A stretch of DNA of 45,896 bases from Streptomyces thermodiastaticus (GCF_014656135.1 NZ_BNBV01000038.1:1-45896), one strand, 5' to 3'; shown: positions 7,759 to 18,670, numbered from the stretch's first letter. The notes: generated by a model not told the origin, from the letters alone. Made by a program: numbers and translations.

Positions 7759-8847
7759 GTGACCGACGTAACCGGCGCAGACACTGACGTACTGCAGACC
7801 CTCTTCCGCTCGGAACAGGGCGGTCATGAGCAGGTCGTGCTCTGTCAGGACCGCGCCAGCGGCCTCAAGGCCGTCATCGCCATCCACAGCACCGCTCTGG
7901 GTCCCGCGCTGGGCGGTACCCGCTTCTACCCGTACGCCAGCGAGCAGGAGGCCGTCGCCGACGCGCTGAACCTCTCGCGCGGCATGTCCTACAAGAACGC
8001 CATGGCCGGGCTCGACCACGGCGGCGGCAAGGCCGTGATCATCGGCGACCCGGAGCTGATCAAGACCGAGGAGCTGCTGCTCGCCTACGGCCGGTTCGTC
8101 GCCTGTCTCGGCGGCCGGTACGTCACCGCCTGCGACGTCGGCACCTACGTGGCCGACATGGACGTCGTGGCGCGCGAGTGCCGCTGGACCACCGGCCGCT
8201 CCCCGGAGAACGGCGGCGCCGGCGACTCCTCGGTGCTCACCGCGTTCGGTGTCTACCAGGGCATGCGCGCCTCCGCCCAGCACCTGTGGGGCGACCCGAC
8301 GCTGCGCGGGCGCAGGGTGGGCATCGCCGGTGTGGGCAAGGTCGGGCACCACCTGGTGAAGCACCTGCTGGACGAGGGCGCCGAGGTCGTGATCACAGAC
8401 GTGCGGCCGGAGGCGGTCCGGCGCGTCGTCGACGCCCACCCGCAGGTCACCACGGTCGCCGACACCGAGGCGCTGATCCGCACCGAGGGGCTCGACATCT
8501 ACGCCCCGTGCGCTCTCGGCGGCGCCCTGAACGACCGCTCGGTGCCCGTGCTGACCGCGAAGGTGGTGTGCGGCGCGGCCAACAACCAGCTCGCGCACCC
8601 GGGCATCGAGAAGGACCTGGCCGACCGCGGGATCCTCTACGCGCCGGACTACGTGGTGAACGCCGGCGGTGTCATCCAGGTCGCCGACGAGCTGCATGGC
8701 TTCGACTTCGACCGGTGCAAGGCGAAGGCCGCGAAGATCTTCGACACCACACTCGAAATCTTCGCACGTGCGAAGGAAGACGGGATTCCGCCGGCCGCGG
8801 CGGCCGACCGGATCGCCGAGCAGCGGATGGCCGACGCGCGCACGTGA
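7759..8847 (+). CDS. vdh: Valine (branched-chain) dehydrogenase
   Basis: 362 aa of the Glu/Leu/Phe/Val dehydrogenase family. It removes the amino group of valine, leucine or isoleucine using NAD+ to give the 2-oxo acid. In Streptomyces this supplies starter and extender units for fatty acids and polyketides. The N-terminal catalytic domain has the glycine-rich GLDHGGGKAVI loop with the substrate-binding Lys, and the NAD domain has the Rossmann motif GIAGVGKVGHHL. The GTG at 7759 is chosen over the ATG at 7744 because GGGAG (7746-7750) falls 8 nt before it and the family starts MTDV. It diverges from the 6659-7528 gene. Confidence 0.93.
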   Translation: MTDVTGADTDVLQTLFRSEQGGHEQVVLCQDRASGLKAVIAIHSTALGPALGGTRFYPYASEQEAVADALNLSRGMSYKNAMAGLDHGGGKAVIIGDPELIKTEELLLAYGRFVACLGGRYVTACDVGTYVADMDVVARECRWTTGRSPENGGAGDSSVLTAFGVYQGMRASAQHLWGDPTLRGRRVGIAGVGKVGHHLVKHLLDEGAEVVITDVRPEAVRRVVDAHPQVTTVADTEALIRTEGLDIYAPCALGGALNDRSVPVLTAKVVCGAANNQLAHPGIEKDLADRGILYAPDYVVNAGGVIQVADELHGFDFDRCKAKAAKIFDTTLEIFARAKEDGIPPAAAADRIAEQRMADART

Positions 8848-9657
8848 CGGCCGCGGCCCGCGGGCGTCACCGACGGCTCGGCGACCTGGCCCGCGGGCGC
8901 CCGCCACGCCCGGCCGGCCCTGCGCGGGCCGGCCATCGGGCGGCTCACGGGCGCCGTCCGGGCTGCTGCCCCGGTGGGACGTGGCGAGCCGCTCCGCGGG
9001 CACGGCGGGACACGCGCCGCGGGCGCCGGGGCCCGGCGCACCGCGGACACCGACGCTCACAGGACGGCGCGCGGACGGCCACCGGGCCACCCCGCCCACG
9101 CCCCGTCCGCGCACGGGCCAGGCGGCGGCCGCACGCACCCCACAACCTCCTCGGCACGCCTTCGCCCCTGTGGGCCATCGGCCCACAAGCCAGGTCCGGA
9201 GCCGGGCGGCGAGGCGTTGCGTGTGCGACGGACCACGCGGTGGCCGGGCGGAGATCCCGGCCGGCCCCCGGCTGTCCGCCGGCGGGCGACCGGCGGAGTG
9301 ACGGCGGGTGCGCGCATGGCGCGAATCAGCGCTTGTCCCTGCGGACCGTGACCGGCCGTGCGCGCAGCGATGACGTATCTTTGACCGGTACCTGCCGGTC
9401 AGGGATGGAGACAACTCTCACGTCGACCGGCGGGTCGTCCGTCCGGAAGTGGTTAAAATCGCCACTGACCAGCAAGGACGGGGTTCCTGGACGGTCCTGC
9501 GCACACGCGCGTCCTGCGGGCGACGTACCGTATGGCCGCGGGCTCAGGTACCGTGGAAGCCCTACGGACCGGTCTCTCCGAGGAGAGCCCGTTCCAGATC
9601 ATGAACGCGTGTCAAGACTCTGGGGCTGTCGAGCCCCGTCGTTGAGGGGGTCGAGCC
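8848..9657. other. 810-bp interval between vdh and the DUF3073 gene
   Basis: No gene is supported. The first 450 bp are extremely GC-rich with open frames in several phases and no ribosome sites. The last 300 bp look like a control or leader region: AGTGG-N9-CCACT around TTAAAATCG near 9452-9470, a CTCTC/GAGAG hairpin near 9575-9590, and a GGGGCT/AGCCCC hairpin at 9622-9637 before the ribosome site. Confidence 0.5.
9622..9637 (+). promoter_or_regulatory. Hairpin just upstream of the DUF3073 ribosome site
   Basis: GGGGCT-GTCG-AGCCCC is a perfect 6-bp stem with a tetraloop, ending 20 nt before the ATG and 7 nt before the GAGGGGG ribosome site. It could modulate translation or processing of the leader. 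Confidence 0.45.
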
Positions 9658-9915
9658 ATGGGGCGCGGCCGGGCCAAGGCCAAGCAGACGAAGGTCGCCC
9701 GCCAGCTGAAGTACAACAGCGGTGGGATGGACCTCTCACGCCTGGCCGAGGAGCTGGGCGCATCGACGTCGAGCCAGTCGCCGAACGGCGACCGCTTCGC
9801 GGACGATGAGCACGACGACGACCTGTACGCACGGTACGCCGACCTGTACGAGGACGACGACGAGGAAGAGGACGAGGACTCCTCGAACTCGCACCAGCGT
9901 CGCCGCGGCGCTTGA
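9658..9915 (+). CDS. DUF3073 family small protein
   Basis: 85 aa. The N-terminus is basic and conserved (MGRGRAKAKQTKVARQLKYN, then SGGMDLSRLAEEL). The C-terminal third is a strongly acidic tail (DLYEDDDEEEDED) ending in a basic RRRGA. Such a charge split suits a nucleic-acid or ribosome-associated protein, but the function is unknown. The gene is a normal neighbour of purM in actinobacteria. A GAGGGGG ribosome site and a hairpin precede the ATG, and a hairpin terminator follows at 9933-9961. Confidence 0.9.
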   Translation: MGRGRAKAKQTKVARQLKYNSGGMDLSRLAEELGASTSSQSPNGDRFADDEHDDDLYARYADLYEDDDEEEDEDSSNSHQRRRGA

Positions 9916-9932
9916 CCTTGCATCGACCACTG

Positions 9933-9961
9933 CCCGGTCCGTGAACTCGGCACGGACCGGG
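9933..9961. terminator. Terminator between the DUF3073 gene and purM
   Basis: CCCGGTCCGT and ACGGACCGGG are perfect 10-bp arms around a 9-nt loop, between converging genes; the + strand continues GTTCTGT. It probably serves both directions. Confidence 0.75.
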
Positions 9962-10056
9962 TTCTGTGCTGTCCGCGCACACGGCACGTCGTGCCCCGGG
10001 CGGCGGGCCGGGTCCCCGGGCCGGTCGCCCGGCCGTCGGTTTCCCGGCCCCGCAGG

Positions 10057-11136
10057 TCAGTTCGCGTAGTCACCCACCAGTGCCGCGCCCGTGGTGTACT
10101 CGCCACGCTGCGTGATCTCGCCCGCGACCCAGGCATCGACGCCCCGGTCGGCCAGCGTGGCCAGGGCCACGTCGGTGGACTCGGCAGGCACGATCGCGAT
10201 CATGCCGACGCCCATGTTGAGGGTCTTCTCCAGCTCCAGTCGTTCCACCTTGCCGGTCCGGCCGACCAGGTCGAAGACGGGTGCCGGGGTCCAGGTGGCG
10301 CGGTCGACCACGGCGTGCAGACCGTCCGGGATCACCCGGGCGAGGTTGGCGGCGAGCCCGCCGCCGGTGATGTGGCTGAAGGCGTGCACCTCGGTGGTGC
10401 GGGTGAGCGCCAGGCAGTCCAGCGAGTAGATCCGGGTCGGCTCCAGCAGCTCCTCGCCGAGGGTCCGGCCCAGCTCCTCGATGTGCGCGTCCAGCGACAG
10501 GCCGGCCTGGTTCAGCAGGACGTGCCGCACCAGCGAGTACCCGTTGGAGTGAAGCCCGGAGGACGCCATCGCGATCACCGTGTCGCCCTCGCGGATGCGG
10601 TCCGCGCCCAGCAGCCGGTCGGCCTCCACGACACCCGTGCCGGCACCGGCGACGTCGAAGTCGTCCTCGCCGAGCAGACCGGGGTGCTCGGCCGTCTCGC
10701 CGCCCACCAGGGCGCACCCGGCCAGCACACAGCCCTCCGCGATGCCCTTGACGACGGCCGCGACCCGCTCGGGGTGGACCTTGCCGACGCAGATGTAGTC
10801 GGTCATGAACAGCGGTTCGGCGCCGCACACCACGATGTCGTCCATCACCATGGCGACCAGGTCGCGGCCGATGGTGTCGTACACGCCCAGCCGGCGGGCG
10901 ATGTCGACCTTCGTGCCGACGCCGTCCGTGGCGGAGGCGAGCAGCGGGCGTTCGTAGCGCTTCAGGGCGGAGGCGTCGAAGAGGCCGGCGAAGCCGCCGA
11001 GGCCGCCGAGGACCTCGGGGCGCTGCGTCTTCTTCACCCACTCCTTCATCAGCTCCACCGCGCGGTCGCCCGCCTCGATGTCGACGCCGGCAGCCGCGTA
11101 GGAAGCACCGGACGCACCGGTGGTGGTCTCAGACAT
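10057..11136 (-). CDS. purM: Phosphoribosylformylglycinamidine cyclo-ligase (AIR synthetase)
   Basis: 359 aa, normal length. It converts FGAM plus ATP to AIR, step 5 of purine synthesis. Family motifs include SATDGVGTKVDIA (the ATP/Mg loop), DLVAMVMDDIVVCGAEPLF and HITGGGLAANLARV. The product acts as a dimer in the cytosol. The ATG is at 11136, 43 nt after the purF stop on the same strand, so the two are probably co-transcribed. The N-terminal 18 residues are poorly conserved Ser/Thr/Gly/Ala. Confidence 0.96.
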   Translation of the reverse strand: MSETTTGASGASYAAAGVDIEAGDRAVELMKEWVKKTQRPEVLGGLGGFAGLFDASALKRYERPLLASATDGVGTKVDIARRLGVYDTIGRDLVAMVMDDIVVCGAEPLFMTDYICVGKVHPERVAAVVKGIAEGCVLAGCALVGGETAEHPGLLGEDDFDVAGAGTGVVEADRLLGADRIREGDTVIAMASSGLHSNGYSLVRHVLLNQAGLSLDAHIEELGRTLGEELLEPTRIYSLDCLALTRTTEVHAFSHITGGGLAANLARVIPDGLHAVVDRATWTPAPVFDLVGRTGKVERLELEKTLNMGVGMIAIVPAESTDVALATLADRGVDAWVAGEITQRGEYTTGAALVGDYAN

Positions 11137-11179
11137 TGCCTGGGATCTTTCGGGTCGGGATTACGGGGCTGACGGGCGC

Positions 11180-12709
11180 CTACGGGCGACGGATCGCGTC
11201 GGCCGCGGCCGTGGCGGCGGGGCCCGCGGCCAGCTCGGTCTCCAGCAGCTGCTTGCCCAGCCGCTCCGGGTCGGGCAGCTCCACCGGGTACTCGCCGTCG
11301 AAGCAGGCGCGGCACAGGTTCGGCTTGGCGATGGTGGTCGCCTCGATCATGCCGTCGAGGGAGATGTACGCCAGCGAGTCGGCGCCGAGCGAGGCACCGA
11401 TCTCCTCGATGGTCATGCCGTTGGCGATGAGCTCGGCGCGGGTCGCGAAGTCGATGCCGAAGAAGCACGGCCACTTCACGGGCGGCGAGGAGATCCGCAC
11501 ATGGACCTCGGCGGCGCCGGCCTCGCGCAGCATGCGGACCAGGGCGCGCTGGGTGTTGCCGCGCACGATCGAGTCGTCGACGACGACCAGCCGCTTGCCC
11601 TTGATGACGTCCTTCAGCGGGTTGAGCTTCAGGCGGATGCCGAGCTGGCGGATGGTCTGCGAGGGCTGGATGAAGGTGCGGCCGACGTAGGAGTTCTTCA
11701 CCAGGCCGTTGCCGAAGGGGATGCCGGAGGCCTCCGCGTAGCCGATGGCGGCGGGGGTGCCCGACTCCGGCGTCGCTATCACCAGGTCGGCCTCGACCGG
11801 GGACTCCTTCGCCAGGCGGCGGCCCATCTCCACGCGGGAGAGGTACACGTTGCGGCCGGCGATGTCGGTGTCGGGGCGGGCCAGGTAGACGTACTCGAAG
11901 ACGCAGCCCCGGGGCTTCGCCGGTGCGAACCGGGAGGCGCGCAGCCCGTTCTCGTCGATGGCCACGAACTCGCCCGGTTCGATCTCCCGGACGTAGGTGG
12001 CGCCGGTGATGTCCAGCGCGGCGGTCTCGGACGCGACGACCCAGCCGCGCTCCAGGCGGCCCAGCACGAGCGGCCGGATGCCCTGCGGGTCACGGGCGGC
12101 GTAGAGGGTGTGCTCGTCCATGAAGACGAGGGAGAAGGCGCCCCTGGCCTTCGGCAGGACCTGGTGGGCGGCCTGCTCGACGGTCAGCGGCTTGCCGTCG
12201 TCGTCGACCTGGGCGGCCAGCAGGGCCGTGAGCAGGTCGGTGTCGTTGGTGGCCGCGACCCGGGTGGAGCGGCTGTTGTTGTCGTTGGGCAGCGCGGCGA
12301 CCATCTCGGCGAGCTCCGCCGTGTTGACCAGGTTGCCGTTGTGGCCGAGCGCGATGGAGCCGTGCGCCGTGGCGCGGAAGATGGGCTGGGCGTTCTCCCA
12401 CACGGAGGCACCGGTGGTCGAGTAGCGGGCGTGACCGACCGCAATGTGGCCCTGCAGGGAGCTGAGCGACGTCTCGTCGAAGACCTGGGAGACCAGGCCC
12501 ATGTCCTTGAAGACGAGGATCTGGGAGCCGTTGCTGACCGCGATTCCCGCGGATTCCTGACCCCGATGCTGGAGGGCGTAGAGCCCGAAGTACGTGAGCT
12601 TGGCGACCTCTTCACCCGGCGCCCAGACACCGAAGACGCCGCAGGCGTCCTGGGGGCCCTTCTCACCGGGGAGCAGGTCGTGGTTGAGTCGTCCGTCACC
12701 ACGTGGCAC
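11180..12709 (-). CDS. purF: Amidophosphoribosyltransferase (glutamine PRPP amidotransferase)
   Basis: 509 aa from GTG 12709. It catalyses the committed step of purine synthesis, PRPP plus glutamine to phosphoribosylamine. A propeptide of about 22 residues (MPRGDGRLNHDLLPGEKGPQ) precedes the DACGVFG motif; its Cys becomes the N-terminal nucleophile after self-cleavage, as in B. subtilis-type PurF. The glutaminase has ALQHRGQESAGIA, and the PRPP loop is VVVDDSIVRGNT. Cys residues near the C-terminus (NLCRACFDGEYP) fit the Fe-S cluster type. The frame is open further upstream, but the family starts at this GTG. No strong ribosome site is seen. purM follows. Confidence 0.94.
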   Translation of the reverse strand: MPRGDGRLNHDLLPGEKGPQDACGVFGVWAPGEEVAKLTYFGLYALQHRGQESAGIAVSNGSQILVFKDMGLVSQVFDETSLSSLQGHIAVGHARYSTTGASVWENAQPIFRATAHGSIALGHNGNLVNTAELAEMVAALPNDNNSRSTRVAATNDTDLLTALLAAQVDDDGKPLTVEQAAHQVLPKARGAFSLVFMDEHTLYAARDPQGIRPLVLGRLERGWVVASETAALDITGATYVREIEPGEFVAIDENGLRASRFAPAKPRGCVFEYVYLARPDTDIAGRNVYLSRVEMGRRLAKESPVEADLVIATPESGTPAAIGYAEASGIPFGNGLVKNSYVGRTFIQPSQTIRQLGIRLKLNPLKDVIKGKRLVVVDDSIVRGNTQRALVRMLREAGAAEVHVRISSPPVKWPCFFGIDFATRAELIANGMTIEEIGASLGADSLAYISLDGMIEATTIAKPNLCRACFDGEYPVELPDPERLGKQLLETELAAGPAATAAADAIRRP

Positions 12710-12937
12710 GCCACCGAGTGTAGGCGAGGCTGCCCACTGGTCCGAATTGGGGACGAACGGCGCCCCGCGCTCCCCCGGCCCGTCCCCACGGCCATCCCCC
12801 CGGCGTTTGTGCAGGTCAGGCAGGTCGGGCGGGGTGCCGGACGGAGGCGGCCCCACGGCGGCCGGGTGGCCGCGTGCGGGGCGAGTGCGCGTGAGGTGCC
12901 ACACATCCGCCGGGCGGTGCCGGGGCATGCGGGCAGG

Positions 12938-13735
12938 TCAGGCCAGCACCGGCAGCAGCCCTTCGAGGTCGGCCCGCTCCCCGCTCGCGCTCACCTTCGC
13001 CTGGGCGACGGCGTCCCGCCAGACCGTCCGCCCGCAGGCCAGCCTGATCCAGGTCAGCGGGTCGGTCTCGACGACGTTGGGCGGCGTGCCCCGGGTGTGC
13101 CGCGGCCCCTGGACGCACTGCACGACCGCGTACGGCGGGATCCGCACCTCGGTGGACCCGCCGGGTGCCTTGACGGCCAGTGCGTCGGCCAGAAGCCGGG
13201 TGGCGGCCGCGAGGGCGTGGCGGTCCTGGGGGACGTCCAGGCCCGGCACCGCGGCGTTCAGGTCGTCGGTGTGGACGACCAGCTCCACGGCGCGGGTGAC
13301 CAGGTAGTCCGCAAGCGGCAGGGCGCCCACGTTCGTGGCGAGCAGCCGGGTGCCGGGGTGGCTGTCGAGCTGCGCGGTCAGGTCCCGCTCCACCTCGGCG
13401 AGGAAGGCGCCGAGGTCGGGACGGTCCTGGGCGAGGCGCCGGGTGACGTCGTCGATGGCCGCGGCGTTGGCGGAGGTGGCGAAGGGCCAGTCGAGCAGCA
13501 CGGCGTCCTGCCGGGCCGGCTCGTCCGGCTCCAGGGCCCGTCCGACGGCCGAGACCGCCATGCCGATGTGCGCGGCCAGCTCCCGCACGGTCCACCCTTC
13601 GAGGCGGGTGGGCAGGGCCAGCTGCTCGGGTGTCAGCCGGTCGACGGCGTGCCGGACGTGGCCGAGCTGGGCGAGCACGGCGGCACGGGTCTTGGCGGGG
13701 TCGTAGCTCCGGGTGCGTTTCTTGGCCGAGGGCAT
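12938..13735 (-). CDS. Maleylpyruvate isomerase N-domain / sterol-carrier-like protein
   Basis: 265 aa. The N-terminal half is a DinB-like four-helix fold of the mycothiol-dependent maleylpyruvate isomerase family (LEGWTVRELAAHIGMA, then RAVELVVHTDDL), whose His/Glu/His residues normally bind a metal. The C-terminal half (VRIPPYAVVQCVQGP ... DPLTWIRLACGR) resembles the small SCP2-like domain found in sterol-carrier-family annotations. The substrate is unknown, and a mycothiol-linked role is only an inference from the family. It lies between purL and purF on the same strand, 229 nt before purF, so a separate promoter for purF is possible. The ATG at 13735 follows the family start. Confidence 0.82.
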   Translation of the reverse strand: MPSAKKRTRSYDPAKTRAAVLAQLGHVRHAVDRLTPEQLALPTRLEGWTVRELAAHIGMAVSAVGRALEPDEPARQDAVLLDWPFATSANAAAIDDVTRRLAQDRPDLGAFLAEVERDLTAQLDSHPGTRLLATNVGALPLADYLVTRAVELVVHTDDLNAAVPGLDVPQDRHALAAATRLLADALAVKAPGGSTEVRIPPYAVVQCVQGPRHTRGTPPNVVETDPLTWIRLACGRTVWRDAVAQAKVSASGERADLEGLLPVLA

Positions 13736-13828
13736 GGCGGGAGCCTAACGGCGTCGCGTCCTCGCCCTGGGCCGGTCGGGCCGCCTTGTCGCTCTGTGCG
13801 GCTTTTCGCGGGTCTGCAGGCGCGCCCA

Positions 13829-13857
13829 GGACCCCGGCGACGCGGGGGCCGGGGTTC
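13829..13857 (-). terminator. Hairpin after purL
   Basis: ACCCCGGC (13831-13838) and GCCGGGGT (13848-13855) with extra flanking G/C pairs form a stable stem 20 nt after the purL stop. There is no strong U tract. It probably ends the purSQL transcript. Confidence 0.5.
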
Positions 13858-13877
13858 CTTGGGCGTCGCGGTGTCCG

Positions 13878-16132
<2,255 letters not shown>

Positions 16133-16136
<4 letters not shown>

Positions 16137-16813
16137 GCGGTGACCAGCTTCTTGAGGATGGAGGTGAAGAAGGGGAGACCGTCGGTGCGGCCGGTGCCGA
16201 TCAGCGGCTCCACGGCGTGCTCCGGGTGCGGCATCAGGCCCACGACGTTGCCGGCCTCGTTGGTGATGCCGGCGATGTCGTTGAGCGAGCCGTTGGGGTT
16301 GCCGTCCAGGTAGCGGAAGGCGACCCGGCCCTCGGCCTCCAGCTTGTCGAGGGTGTAGCGGTCGGCCACGTAGCGGCCGTCCATGTTCTTCAGCGGGATG
16401 CGGATCTCCTGGCCGGCGGTGTAGTCGCCGGTCCAGGCGGTGTCCGCGTTCTCCACCCGCAGCTTCTGCTCGCGGCAGATGAAGTGGAGGTGGTCGTTGC
16501 CGAGCATGGCACCGGGCAGCAGGTGGGCCTCGGTCAGGATCTGGAAGCCGTTGCAGATGCCGAGGACCGGCAGGCCGGCCTTCGCCTGCTCGATGAGGGA
16601 CTCCATCACGGGCGAGAAGCGGGCGATGGCGCCGGCCCGCAGATAGTCGCCGTAGGAGAAACCGCCGCACAGGACGACCGCGTCGACCTGCTTGAGGTCC
16701 TTGTCCTTGTGCCACAGGGCGACCGGTTCGGCGCCCGCGAGACGGATGGCGCGCTGGGTGTCCCGGTCGTCGAGGCTGCCGGGGAAAGTGACGACGCCGA
16801 TGCGAGCGGTCAC
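16133..16813 (-). CDS. purQ: Phosphoribosylformylglycinamidine synthase, glutaminase subunit
   Basis: 226 aa class I glutamine amidotransferase that hydrolyses glutamine and passes ammonia to PurL. The nucleophile Cys87 sits in VLGICNGFQIL. The catalytic His/Glu pair is in MPHPEHAVE near the C-terminus. An oxyanion region GGFSYGDYLRAGA is present. It overlaps purS (start side) and purL (stop side) by 4 bp each, giving a tightly coupled purS-purQ-purL operon. Confidence 0.96.
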
Positions 16814-17079
16814 TTCACGGCCTCCGCGGTGTCACCGGACTCGACCTTCACAGTGAAGTCCTCGATCACGGTGTTGGCGAGGAAGGTTTCGGCGAGTTCG
16901 TGAATGCGCGCGAGCGCGGCCTCGTCGACCGGCCCGTCCACTTCGAGTTCGAACCGCTTTCCCTGACGTACGTCCGAGATGCCGTCGAAACCCAGCCGCG
17001 GCAGCGCACGCTGCACCGCCTGGCCCTGGGGGTCGAGGATCTCCGGCTTGAGCATGACGTCGACTACGACGCGTGCCAC
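16810..17079 (-). CDS. purS: Phosphoribosylformylglycinamidine synthase, PurS subunit
   Basis: 89 aa. The small dimeric protein bridges PurL and PurQ in the FGAM synthase complex. It shows VVVDVMLKPEILDPQG at the start and LGFDGISDVRQGKRFEL in the middle, both typical. The GTG at 17079 gives the usual start (V)ARVVVDV; a GTG two codons upstream is inside the GGGAG ribosome site and is less likely. It is first gene of purSQL. A perfect inverted repeat lies 55 nt upstream of this start. Confidence 0.93.
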   Translation of the reverse strand: MARVVVDVMLKPEILDPQGQAVQRALPRLGFDGISDVRQGKRFELEVDGPVDEAALARIHELAETFLANTVIEDFTVKVESGDTAEAVK

Positions 17080-17133
17080 TGGCACTCCCGGTGTGTGGTG
17101 CTGAGCAGGTTCCTTCAGACTACCCGCCCAGAA

Positions 17134-17159
17134 TTTCTACGCGAGTAGAGTAGTAGAAA
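17134..17159. promoter_or_regulatory. Inverted repeat between purS and lsr2
   Basis: TTTCTAC (17134-17140) and GTAGAAA (17153-17159) are perfect 7-bp arms; inside lies a second dyad CTAC-GCGA-GTAG (17137-17148). It sits 55-80 bp upstream of purS in the AT-rich gap before divergent lsr2. It is a good operator candidate for purSQL, with the regulator unknown. I did not see the same site before purF, purC or purD. Confidence 0.5.
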
Positions 17160-17434
17160 CATACGTGATGCCGGTCACGTTCGCGCAGCAACCGGGCGTG
17201 TTTGTGAAAAGTTTTGGGAAAGTCCGGCGTTCCGCGCTGGCCACCGGTTAATGCCCCGGGACACGCGGGCGGATATAGCGGGGGCTTCACTTCGCATTGC
17301 CTGGCGCTGTACAAATGAATTGGCGAGAGCCGATACTTTTTCCGGCAACAGGCGAACAGCCGACATCTCCGCAGGCTCCCAGGTCATGGCCGAGCACTGG
17401 CGCGCAGAGGTGTCGCACGAAGGGACCGATATTC

Positions 17435-17752
17435 GTGGCGCAGCGTGTCGTGGTCACTCTCTTTGACGACATCGACGGCTCGGAAGCGGCGGAGACGATC
17501 GCCTTCGGACTCGACGGCGCGTTCTATGAGATCGACCTGAACCAAGCCAACGCGAAGAAACTGCGTAAGGCGCTCGCGCCGTACGTGGAGGCGGGCCGCA
17601 AGCGCGCCCGCTCCGGCAAGGCGTACCGGCAGACGCAGGTCGCCCCCGACCCCGCGGCCGTCCGCGCCTGGGCCAAGGCCCACAAGATGGACGTGCCGGC
17701 GCGTGGACGCATCCCCAAGAAGGTGTACGAGGCGTTCAGCGCGGCTCACTGA
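17435..17752 (+). CDS. lsr2: Lsr2-like nucleoid-associated protein
   Basis: 105 aa. Lsr2 is the actinobacterial counterpart of H-NS. It coats AT-rich DNA, forms bridges and silences specialised-metabolism and foreign genes. The N-terminal dimerisation domain is clear (AQRVVVTLFDDIDGSEAAET, then FGLDGAFYEIDLN). The C-terminal DNA-binding domain ends in VPARGRIPKKVYEAF, where RGR inserts into the minor groove. The start is GTG 17435, with AAGGGA about 10 nt upstream; the frame is open further back but the family begins MAQRV. It diverges from purS across an AT-rich gap. Its stop codon touches a 19-bp tandem repeat. Confidence 0.93.
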   Translation: MAQRVVVTLFDDIDGSEAAETIAFGLDGAFYEIDLNQANAKKLRKALAPYVEAGRKRARSGKAYRQTQVAPDPAAVRAWAKAHKMDVPARGRIPKKVYEAFSAAH

Positions 17753-17778
17753 ACCTGGGCTCCCTGCCTGGGCCGTCT

Positions 17779-17844
17779 CGGCGACCCTGGGCTCCCTCGG
17801 CGACCCTGGACTCCCTCGGCGACCCTGGACTCCCTCGGCGACCC
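17779..17844. repeat. 19-bp tandem repeat after lsr2
   Basis: Unit CGGCGACCCTGGACTCCCT occurs 3.5 times (17779, 17798, 17817 and partial at 17836), with one A/G difference in the first copy. A degenerate unit (GAACCTGGGCTCCCT) overlaps the lsr2 stop at 17750-17752, so the array appears to grow from the gene's 3' end. Confidence 0.9.
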
Positions 17845-18189
17845 GGTTCCTCCAGCGTCCTCGGCGGGCGACGGCTGCCGGGGACGCCGTCGGGCGGCGT
17901 CGGTCGCCGTCGACGGGCCGGGCGACCCCGGCGGGCTGGTGCCCCGGCGGGCGGCCGTTCCGGCCTGGGGGCAGCGGGCTCGACAGGGGGCGCGCACCAC
18001 GGCCGCACCCCGGCCGCGCACCGGACATGTACGACTGCGTCCGGCTGCGGACGGCCGCGGAGTCGGCCTCGACGAGAGACCGTCAGCGGCCCCTGTTCTC
18101 AACCGACTTGCGCTACCCCCCTGTTGATCAGCTAATGTCTGAGGCACGCCGAGGGGCGAGGCCGAAAGGCCGAAACCCACGGAGTACTT
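17845..18189. other. Gene-free stretch before the tRNA-Gly pair
   Basis: No gene is supported. The first 240 bp are low-complexity and GC-rich. The last 80 bp turn less GC-rich and hold TTGCGC (18108) and TAATGT (18133), a loose promoter with a 19-bp spacer that could drive the tRNA-Gly(TCC). Confidence 0.4.
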
Positions 18190-18261
18190 GCGGGTGTAGT
18201 TCAGTAGTAGAACATCCCCCTTCCAGGGGGAAGGCGCAGTGTGCGATTCCTGTCACCCGCT
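18190..18261 (+). tRNA. tRNA-Gly (anticodon TCC), unusual T arm
   Basis: The acceptor GCGGGTG pairs with CACCCGC. The D arm is GTTC/GAAC, and the anticodon stem TCCCC/GGGGA carries the loop CTTCCAG with TCC at 18222-18224. The T arm GCAGTG-TGCGATT-CCTGT needs one bulged T to pair, and the loop starts TG instead of TTC. No CCA is encoded. It sits 80 bp before a tRNA-Gly(GCC). Confidence 0.85.
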
Positions 18262-18341
18262 CTGCACCGCGGTCCCGACCACTCCGGTGGATCAGGTAAG
18301 CTGGTGCCCGCACCGATCGGTGGGAGCCGGTCGGAGGCAAT

Positions 18342-18414
18342 GCGGACGTAGCTCAGTTGGTAGAGCGCAACCTTGCCAAGGTTGAGGTCGCGAGTTCGAG
18401 CCTCGTCGTCCGCT
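18342..18414 (+). tRNA. tRNA-Gly (anticodon GCC), copy 1
   Basis: The acceptor GCGGACG pairs with CGTCCGC. The anticodon stem CAACC/GGTTG carries the loop TTGCCAA, and the T loop is TTCGAGC. It is identical over its full length to the copy at 20766-20838. A possible -10 TAAGCT lies at 18297 and a palindrome CACCGATCGGTG at 18311-18322. Confidence 0.97.
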
Positions 18415-18421
18415 CGGCAGA

Positions 18422-18451
18422 AAAGGCCCCGGTCTTCGGATCGGGGCCTTT
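18422..18451 (+). terminator. Terminator after tRNA-Gly copy 1
   Basis: AAAGGCCCCG and CGGGGCCTTT are perfect 10-bp arms with a 10-nt loop, ending in TTTCTC. Confidence 0.85.
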
Positions 18452-18670
18452 CTCATGCGTCGGCCTTTTCCCGCGCATTGACGGTGCACATCTTCACGGG
18501 TGGCACGTGCGTGCACTGCTCGCGACGTTCGTCTGCCCGCTGATCACGTGTTCGTCGGCCCGCCGCCTGACATGTCTCATGCCGTGTGATGACACCGCGC
18601 ACTGCCGCCGGATCCCCGTGGACGGGACGCCGGCTCCAAGGGATCAACGGTATGCACGGACCGCGAGCAG

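Noticed and set aside
8178..9809. 543-codon plus-strand frame from vdh to the DUF3073 gene
   Set aside because: Out of frame with both genes and composed of Arg/Gly/Pro runs.
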